Shown here: positions 57,020-64,000 of the stretch, piece after piece
Layout of the letters: each line of letters begins with the position of its first letter
Numbering within the stretch: position 1 is the first letter of the stretch
From: Lojkania enalia
Lineage: Eukaryota > Ascomycota > Dothideomycetes > Pleosporales
Direction of reading: 5' to 3'
Length of the DNA: 64,000 bases
Assembly (NCBI GenBank): GCA_010094045.1
Contig: ML986666.1
Location: 1-64,000 of the forward strand
The notes under the pieces: model-generated
Database searches by the model: none
Told to the model about the DNA's origin: nothing
Seen by the model: the letters and a program-made list of their open reading frames with translations, nothing else
Made by a program: the position numbers and the translations under genes

Positions 57020-58197
57020 CTAGGAGAAGTTGCTGGTAGCTGTCGTCTTCGAACTCGCCTCAATGCTAACCCCCTTAACCACGATACTCCCCCCACTAAC
57101 GCTCGTAATCCTCACATCAACACTACTCGTCCCAAACCCGCTCGCCTGCTCAAAGAAATTGTACGGCTGGCGCGTCGTCGCCATCCATGTGCTACCCCCG
57201 TCAGTCGAGACCTCGAGCTTGGCGACGGGGACGTTGGCATTCATGACCTGCATCGAGAACCAGTACGGTGACGTGCCCTCTTTATTCTTGAGGACGATGG
57301 GGCTGGTGATGCCGCAGGGGACGATAGACCAGGAGACGGGGATGACACCCTTGGACGGGTCGGCCAGCTTAGCGAAGGCGTCCGGGAAGAGGTCAAGGTG
57401 GTTAGGGCCACAACCGGGACATTGATCCACGACCTATATCTAACTTAGTGAGGAGTTATGGGTTAAGTTTTTGGAATTATGCGTACCATGGCCTTGATGG
57501 AGTTGCCGTCGGGACCGGCGACCGAGACGCAGGCACCGCAGTTTCCAGCGCCGGCCCAATTCGAGTCTGAGAGTGCGGTTCCGAAGATTCCGGATGGGAT
57601 CGTGTAGCCGGTGAATGAGCACATGCCTCCTGCAACGTTACCTCCGTAGAATGTAGCTTCGCCGGAGTTGGATCCTTCTATGGTGGCGTCGCCGCCCGCA
57701 TCTACTGATTCTTCGGGAGCTGCGTCAGCTGGGCTTTCTATGGTCGGGTTTGCAGCTGGGGCATCAGATGTTGCGACTATAGCTGGTTTCTCTGCTGTGG
57801 AGACTGAAACTAGCACGCTGGTTTCGGCGGCAAAACTTGGATAGCTTGTGGCTGCAGACGCCAATGATGAGCCTTTAGAATCTACATCGGAAGAGAATGG
57901 AAGAACGAATGTAGAGAGAGTGGTCGGATAGGAAGGTTGGAAAGTTCCGTTTGACAGAGGATAGAACGGGGAAGGGGAGGGTGTCACCCAGAGGGTGGAG
58001 TAAACCGTCGACGTCACAAAGCCCTCCAACTCCGTCGTCGGAATAGGAGCAGACTGAACCGAAGGCCCCGCTGGAACGGTTACGGTGAACTTTTCCGTCA
58101 CAGTCTCATAGACGACGCTCGGCCCACAAGGCGGATATGGCCCATTCGCCGCAGCGAAAGCAGCGAAGGGGGCGGCGAAGAGAATTGACTTCATCAT
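57020..58197 (-). CDS. Secreted expansin-like (DPBB) protein
   Basis: Two exons (58197-57487 and 57433-57020) over a 53-base intron (GTACGC donor, ATATAG acceptor) give 374 residues. A signal peptide covers about residues 1-18 (MKSILFAAPFAAFAAA). A Ser/Thr/Pro-rich linker (about 30-175) is probably O-glycosylated. The double-psi beta-barrel starts at GEATFYGGNVAGGMCSF and continues with NWAGAGNCGACVSVAGPDG and VVDQCPGCGPNHLDLFPDAF. A C-terminal beta-sandwich (about 270-374) resembles CBM63. The CGACV and VVDQCPGC motifs and domain order are those of fungal expansin-like or loosenin-like proteins, which loosen cellulose without hydrolysis. The linker before the barrel is longer than in loosenins. 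Confidence 0.92.
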
Positions 58198-59345
58198 TTT
58201 TCTTCGGATCGACCGGGAATTTTAGAGTTCAATAGAACGTTCAATTCAAGAGCGTATATGATACAATAGGAAGTGAATGACTCTGAATGAGCGAAATCGA
58301 GCCAGAGACTCTAACAATTCAAAAAAAGAACGAACAGAAGCAGCCAGCGGCTTGCAAAAAATCGATCAGAAACGAGTGTGAGATCTAAAGCTCGAAGAGA
58401 AGGAGAAAATCTCACGAGGGACACGATAGAATATGAGAACTCCACCGACTAAGCGCACTGTCCACAGAACCTACCTCATCTTAGCAGCATTTAGATGCAT
58501 TGTGGAAATAAAAGGGTGGGTGGGGAGATTTTGTATGACCGCGCGGAATTTAGAGCATCGCCACGAGTTCGCCAGCAAGGATTTAGCAAGCTAATTCGAG
58601 GCGCCACAAGCCTAGATATGCCTAGAAAACGCGATGTTTGCATGATGAGATTATCGTTTAGATGATGCCTGATGTAGATCAAACGTTGGCGAAATGAACG
58701 TGGCACCCGCATGAGTAGACTAGCGGAAGATTGTTTCACCGGTCATGGTGCCAACATGACGCTACACCTTCCCATCTACATATACCTATCTATTTGCGGG
58801 CAATCCTTCTGTTGTGGAACTTTATTCAAGTTTCCAGGCGAAGTGCAGAAATAAGTTTCGAAGACATTCATTTGTGTTCTCGTCTCCGGAGTTACAAGGC
58901 AGACCAGACCATCCTCGTTTCGGCTTGCCTCACACCCAATATCCCTTTATCACATCTTATATATTATGCTTTTCAAATATTCGGAATGACTCTACTACAA
59001 CGATTTAAAATATTCTACGTAGCATAGACCCAGGAACACTCAACTGCTGCCTTGCTCAACAGTCATGCGACACCTATCAAGCAAGAGCATAAGTAGCGGC
59101 AAACGTATGCACCGGGCGTCTTGGTTTAAGACGCGATTAAGTTTGAATAGAGATAAGAAAAATAAAAGAATAACGTGCGATTTATGTTTATTTTTGGGCG
59201 TCATGCGTAGTAGTCTAGCGCATCATATCCTCCCATCACATCCTAACATCACCATACCATAATCTTGACCTAACTCGTCTTACCTTACGACTACTTGTCG
59301 TCGTTCACAGCCTGTCCACACATACATTACTATATGATTTTTTTC
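58198..59345. other. Intergenic
   Basis: Promoter of the expansin-like gene, then sequence with short frames only (58491-58739, 58731-59027). No gene seen. Confidence 0.5.
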
Positions 59346-60648
59346 TCAAGCCCTGTTCCGCCAGCTACCTAGCCATCTCCAACCTCGACAAGCCTTGCCC
59401 AATTCCTCGAGCGCCTGGTTTACCGGTCCTTCACGTCCACCACCGCCGCACCTCCTCCCTTGAATCTCAACAAAAAAGATGTAATTCCAGTTCCGCACAC
59501 TACTCGGTCTCGTATTAATCGACGTAAGATTAAGGCCGTACTTCTCAAACACGGCGAGCGAGTGGGCCAACGAACCCGGGTTCTCATGGTCCACTGTGAA
59601 GCTGACGAGAGTCTTCCAGGCCGTGTTATCCATGCCTTCTCCCCCCCCTTCGGCCGTTCGCTCTGCTTCTGTTCCCACATATTCCTCCTCCCCCTTTCTC
59701 TTTCCCAGGACAAAGAACCGCGTACAATTATCCCCCCTCTCCTCGATCCCCCTTGCCAAAACATCCAACCCCCACACCTCCGCCGCCAACCCGCTACTCA
59801 CTGCCGCACTATTGCCGCTCTCGTCATGCGCCACGATTTCGGCGGCCCGCGATGTGGAGCTGACGTCTTGGCGCTCGACACCCTTCAGGTAGGTGTTTAA
59901 GAAAGGATGGCACTGGCCCCAGGCCTGCGGGTGCGAGTAAAGTTTTGTGATGAGTGAGAGGTCAGCGAGAGGCGGGGCGCGGGGCTTTCGGGGGTGCGGG
60001 TCGGAGTGGGTGGGCGTTATGGTGCCGCTGCTTAGGGGGCTTTCGATGATGGGTTGGGGAAGCGTACGGCTTGGGATCTGCATCGAGCCGGTCTCAGGCA
60101 AAGAATTACTGGCATGGCCGGAGGGATTCTGCGAGGAGCGCTTCTTCAGGTCGTGGCCTAGGAGGCAGTGCGAGACGGGAACATAGACCTCGTCGCAGAC
60201 CAGGATGTCCGGATACTTGTTGTTTAGGTCGGCGAAGAGGTCTAGCGTAAAGACCACGGAGCCGTTTGTACTGTTTTCAAAGGGCACAACGCCACGGGTG
60301 ACAGTGCCGAATTGCACGGCCGCGAAAACATCTTCGATGGTGAGGAGTGGGGTGAGTGTGTAGGGGGGTGAGGGGAAGGCGGAGAGGGTTGCCTGGATGA
60401 ATGAGCGGATGGACAATATGAGAAGTGGAAATTGAGATGATAGGATAGGTGGTATAATAGAAATATGAATAACAGACAGAAAAACGTAGTAGAGGAAATG
60501 CGAATTGCTTGGAAACGCACCGATTTCTCCACGGCCGTTCAATGCATTTTGACGAATGAGAAAAACCACCCACCTGATGCGTATAACTTGCCTTCGGCCC
60601 TAGAAATGCAACAAAATTCTTCTCGTCCTCTGCCATTCTATTCCGCAA
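59346..60648 (-). CDS. PHA2: Prephenate dehydratase with ACT domain
   Basis: Two exons (60648-60574 and 60392-59346) over a 181-base intron (GTGGGT donor, ATCCAG acceptor) give 373 residues, or 369 if the second ATG (60636) is used. The protein starts FVAFLGPKASYTHQ, joins ATLSAFP over the splice, and has the catalytic-domain motifs RGVVPFENSTNGSVV, LNTYLKGVERQ and DNCTRFFVLGKR. The C-terminal ACT domain carries HENPGSLAHSLAVFEKYGLN, with the ESRPS-like TSINTRPS loop, and NYIFFVEIQG. The enzyme converts prephenate to phenylpyruvate in phenylalanine synthesis; the ACT domain gives feedback control by phenylalanine. The long hydrophilic insert (about 110-180) is common in fungal forms. Confidence 0.93.
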
Positions 60649-61528
60649 AATATCTGTTGTTTGGTCAAGTGACGTTCGGAAGAAAACCTAGCTACCTAGC
60701 GATCGGAATCGGGAGTGTATCGGAGGGGCACCATTTCCAGTATTGCGAAGGGCGTGAGAGAACGTTGCACCGGACAGGTACTCAGTCCATATTACACTAA
60801 GGCTCTATTACAGCATGAAGGAGGAATTGGTGTCGATGAGAGATCGGTCGGAAGTTAGTATAAGGTTGTCTATGTTGACAGTTTTTTTCAAGTTCGGAAT
60901 GAATCGGCTGTTCCCGCCATCCCCGCATTAGGACAAGGACAAAATGACACAAGATCAATTAGGGTCTCATCTCAACCTATGGTTCTAGAAAAACAATCGC
61001 ATTTAATTGGATAGTGAGTGACTAGCTAGCTCAACTAGCATACCAAAAAAATAAAAAAATAAAAAATAAAAACAATTTGCATCCTCTTCCATGATAATCA
61101 TCCTAGGGTCACCGCACAAAGCATTTACAAAGCAGATCATATCCCCGTATCCTGCCCAAACATTTCCAACTAGCGGTTCTCAAGCGTTGGTATTGGAGGA
61201 TATATCGACAGATATTGCGGGATCATTGCGCTGCCTCTCTATTGTAGCGAGAGTGGGTGATGTATAAGAATGAATATCCATCAGCCTGATAAACTATATT
61301 AGTCTGTACATCAATCCTATAAGCTACAAATTCTACTCACCTTGCTGACACTCCGTCCGCACTCCTGTTTGACATTTACAATCTGGAGAGGCGAAGCGTC
61401 ATTGCTCCGGTCTCTTCAACCTTATTCGCAGACGCGTCTACATGGTCAACGACGCGGGCAGCGGGAGTTCCCGGACTCGACGCGTGGAGTGGGGCCTCTG
61501 CCTCGCTGTTGGCGAGGGTGCACAACCG
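60649..61528. other. Intergenic with A-rich tract
   Basis: Promoter of the prephenate dehydratase gene and the 3' flank of eRF1. An A-rich run of AAAATAAAA-like words lies at 61045-61075. The frame at 61342-61584 is a shadow of the 3' flank. Confidence 0.5.
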
Positions 61529-63014
61529 TCAATCATCGTAGAATTCGTCTTCGTCATCATACTCGGCGAGTTGTTCAAAGTTGACCTTATAGCGGAGGAT
61601 GGCGCCGATGCCACCAAAGCCCTTTACAAACTGGTTACCCTCTGACGAGCGGTCGGAGACGAACTCCAGGGTAGCACCAAAGTCGCGATATCGCTCGGCT
61701 AACCATTCGAGGAAGGGCATCTGGTCGGAGACTTCCATTTCTTGCCCAGTCTCTTTGTCCATGAAGAGAGATCGGTCCGCTTCTTGGATCTTGTTCGTGT
61801 GGAGGATGACCTCGGAGCCCTCTGAATTCTTAAGGGTCCAGCGCGTGATCTCCAAGTTTTCATAGACAATGAGAGTCTCAGCAGCACCCAACTCCAAGGC
61901 CTTCAATGTGTCTTCGATGCCGTAGCATACTTTTCCGGAATCCTGCGAAATCTCGTCAAAGTACTTGTTAATAAGCTTCTTTTCCTGGATGAACTTGACG
62001 TTGCTAAGCGTCTCCGAAGCCAATTCAATAGCCTGGTTGAAGCCATTTTCGCCGCCGTACGACACATCAACAACCTTGATGACCTTGGTCTGCAGACGCT
62101 GGTCGAACATATCGGACTGGTTGAGATCGTTCTTGAAATCGGCGGAACCAGCCAGAATGAGACCGGCAACGTTGACCTTGTCGTTGGTGATGAAGTTCTG
62201 CACGGCCAATTCGGCGACCTTGCGGACGTAGTTGTGGCGCTTCTCTTCACGGAGACGGGCGAAACGCAGGGCAGATTGACCACCACGGCCGTGCTTCTTG
62301 GGTAGATCGACCGAGAATCTAGCATACTCAGTATTTAAAACCTAGAACGGACCAAGTGTACTCACTTGTGCACGACGTCGCGGGTGTTGCCCGAAAGCGT
62401 GCCGAAGAGGGCGCCGTTTCCGTCCATGATGATGAAGCCAAACTTCTGGTCGGACTCGAGCAGCTCGCTTAGGGCCTCGGTGTGAAATTTGTTGTCGCAG
62501 AGGTAGAGCGAGGTATTGATGGGCTTGAAGGGCTCGAAGTCGATGTTAATCTTGCGCTCCTTGCCCTCGGCAGTGATGATTTCGCCGCAGTAGATGACGA
62601 GGCCATTGGGCGGGACCTTGGAGTAGAGCTTCAGGCGCTGCTGAGTTGAAGTGATGGCGGACAGGACAGACAGGCGGTTGACGCGGGACTTGATGTTGGA
62701 GGCAGTGCCCTGGGGTTGTTAGGCTGTGATGTTGTAGAATCTGGTGCGTGTGTGCGTCTATGTGTGGATGCAACTAGGACATACAAATTCTTCAGCCAAC
62801 ATCTTCGCGGCGCGCGAGACTTGGTCCTTGGGCGCTGTGCACGGTGAGTCAGGTTGGTGGCGGGGCAAGCGAGGCGGTAGGAGCACACACGGATAATGAG
62901 CGAGATCATGCTGGTGCCATTGCCGCGGGCAGCCTCGAGGCGCTTGATCAGCTTCTTGACCTTCCAGATCTCAATGTTCTTCTCGGCGTCGTTCGCCTGC
63001 TGCGGCGCCGACAT
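61529..63014 (-). CDS. SUP45: Translation release factor eRF1
   Basis: Four exons (63014-62891, 62834-62785, 62709-62366, 62318-61529) give 435 residues, the normal length. The N domain starts [20 protein letters not shown] with [13 protein letters not shown]. The stop-codon recognition motif is TASNIKS (NIKS at 63-66). The GGQ motif that triggers peptidyl-tRNA hydrolysis is [13 protein letters not shown] (GGQ near 185-187), with the splice just before it. The C domain that binds eRF3 ends in the acidic tail DDEDEFYDD. eRF1 recognises all three stop codons on the ribosome and releases the finished chain. It is essential and single copy in fungi. The splice that makes LIIPPKDQ restores conserved residues. 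Confidence 0.97.
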
Positions 63015-63926
63015 GATTGCAGTGGTGGGCGCGGTTTAGTGGTGGTAGTGGTTGGGGGGAGGCGTGGCGGAGAATTTTGCTCGCTGGTGTGGTGACGGCG
63101 GTGCAGGTGGTGGAGGGGCAGGCTCGCGAAAAGCGGTGGCCGACCTGCGCGGCAGGAGCGATCTTGACGGGGTTTGCTATGCGGGCTAGTAGGTGTCGCC
63201 GCTGTCAGTGTAGGTGAAGGGAAGGGAACGGTATCAAAGAAAGATGGTGTTGGAAGAACGACGTTTCGTCGGGCTGTGACGTTGGGGCCCCTCGCAATGA
63301 CTGGATGCCCACACTCGCGCATGCCTGCGTCTGCAAGGCAAAAGTTTAGCACTGCCAAGATCCGCCAAGGCCGTCAGCCCTCGCCCTTGTCGCCTTAGCG
63401 GGCCTCGCTTGCTGGGCTCACCTCATCCAATTATTCGCCCCCTCGCTTGCTGGGCTCGTCTCATCCAATGGTTCACATCCTGGCTTGCTGGGCCGGCCTC
63501 GTCCAATCATCTTCACACCCTCCGCTGTTATCTCGAGTGCGCCGCATCCATGATTACCTTCTCCCAACGCGGTGGTCCGCGATGATGTATGCGGGGGCTG
63601 CACACCCTCCTCGTGATGCTATCTCCCGAGCGTTCTTTGGCCTTCCATCACCCGATCCCATCGCTGCCGTGTCTAATACATAGACACCGCGAAGACTCCG
63701 CTTGCAATGGCACCTTGCCGTCTTCCCGGACCCATCGCAGACCCTGTCTCTGCGGCGATAGCTTCCCGTGGCTACTCACATAGCGCCCGCCGCGGACAGG
63801 CCTAAGCATCAGGATTTGATTGACCCCCTCCGCCTGCTCCCCGGGCCTCTTCTCTCCTCCACGCTCCTTCCCATATTCTTCCCCTTCTATTGCGCAGCAT
63901 CGGCGCGCGAGTGAGGTTTGCTCGGC
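63015..63926. promoter_or_regulatory. Divergent promoter region, eRF1 and right-edge gene
   Basis: GC-rich stretch between the eRF1 start and a rightward start at 63927. It contains the triple CCAAT repeat listed separately. No conserved coding sequence seen; the frames here are shadows or chance. A bidirectional promoter is the simplest reading. Confidence 0.55.
63407..63507 (+). repeat. Three CCAAT-box units at 38 bp period
   Basis: Three copies of a block containing GCTTGCTGGGC and TCCAAT, with CCAAT at 63427-63431, 63465-63469 and 63503-63507. The spacing is exactly 38 bases both times. CCAAT is the site of the fungal Hap/CBF complex, so this may be a regulatory array for one or both flanking genes. 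Confidence 0.7.
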
Positions 63927-64000
63927 ATGGATATCCGGGGGAAGCAGCCGTCGACGTGGGACGAGTACGACGGCGTGCATCGAGCCTCTTTCGACTCGAC
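63927..64000 (+). CDS. 5' end of an unidentified gene (cut by window edge)
   Basis: An ATG at 63927 opens a frame that runs uninterrupted to the window end (24 full codons, beginning MDIRGKQPSTWDEYDG). GC content and codon use are coding-like and the position, divergent from eRF1, fits a gene start. Too short to identify. Confidence 0.5.
   Translation, partial: MDIRGKQPSTWDEYDGVHRASFDS

Noticed and set aside
59420..60186. Plus- and minus-strand frames inside the prephenate dehydratase
   Set aside because: They overlap strongly conserved coding sequence in other frames.
1..64000. CRISPR arrays, rRNA genes and complete transposons with terminal repeats
   Set aside because: No regularly spaced identical repeats, no rRNA-like sequence and no transposase or reverse-transcriptase frame were seen; this is a eukaryotic nuclear window.

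Overview
The window looks like nuclear DNA of a filamentous ascomycete. Genes are split by many 46-80 base introns with GTA/GTR donors, CTAAC/CTGAC-like branch sites and YAG acceptors. The gene content is typical of Pezizomycotina: AA9 lytic polysaccharide monooxygenase, Zn2Cys6 and bZIP factors, a CorA-like protein, a HET-NACHT remnant, a DUF3176 protein and an expansin-like protein. Placement in Leotiomycetes is only an impression from protein style. Coordinates below come from splice sites read by eye.

Layout. 0-6 kb: an exon-per-repeat gene for a secreted, dibasic-site repeat peptide precursor (2008-2621) lies tail to tail with a DUF3176 membrane protein. 6-14 kb: secretome genes (AA9 LPMO, a small secreted HExxH protein, an anchored type-B carboxylesterase) separated by long gene-poor DNA. 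14-22 kb: gene-poor and decayed, with one intact alpha/beta hydrolase, remnants, and a diverged 150 bp direct repeat found on both sides of one remnant. 22-36 kb: CorA-like gene with one in-frame stop, ankyrin protein with a Trp-rich amphipathic tail, J-domain protein, bZIP factor, MFS transporter, four-helix membrane protein. 36-51 kb: hypothetical gene, GNAT acetyltransferase, decayed amidohydrolase, ABHD11-like hydrolase, papain-like peptidase, Zn2Cys6 regulator. 51-57 kb: small hypotheticals around a HET-NACHT pseudogene whose stop codons mostly look like C:G to T:A changes. 57-64 kb: expansin-like secreted protein, prephenate dehydratase, translation release factor eRF1, and the first codons of a divergent gene at the right edge, with three CCAAT boxes at an exact 38 bp period between the last two.

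The best candidate for an undescribed system is the repeat precursor. Three consecutive exons carry the same 15-residue block ending in Arg-Arg, and in that block all nucleotide differences between copies are synonymous. This points to selection on a Kex2-released peptide. No UstYa/DUF3328-type tailoring gene is visible, but the window starts only 2 kb upstream.

The right end is conserved housekeeping sequence. The middle mixes accessory genes with relics, as expected where gene-rich DNA meets decaying repeat-like DNA.
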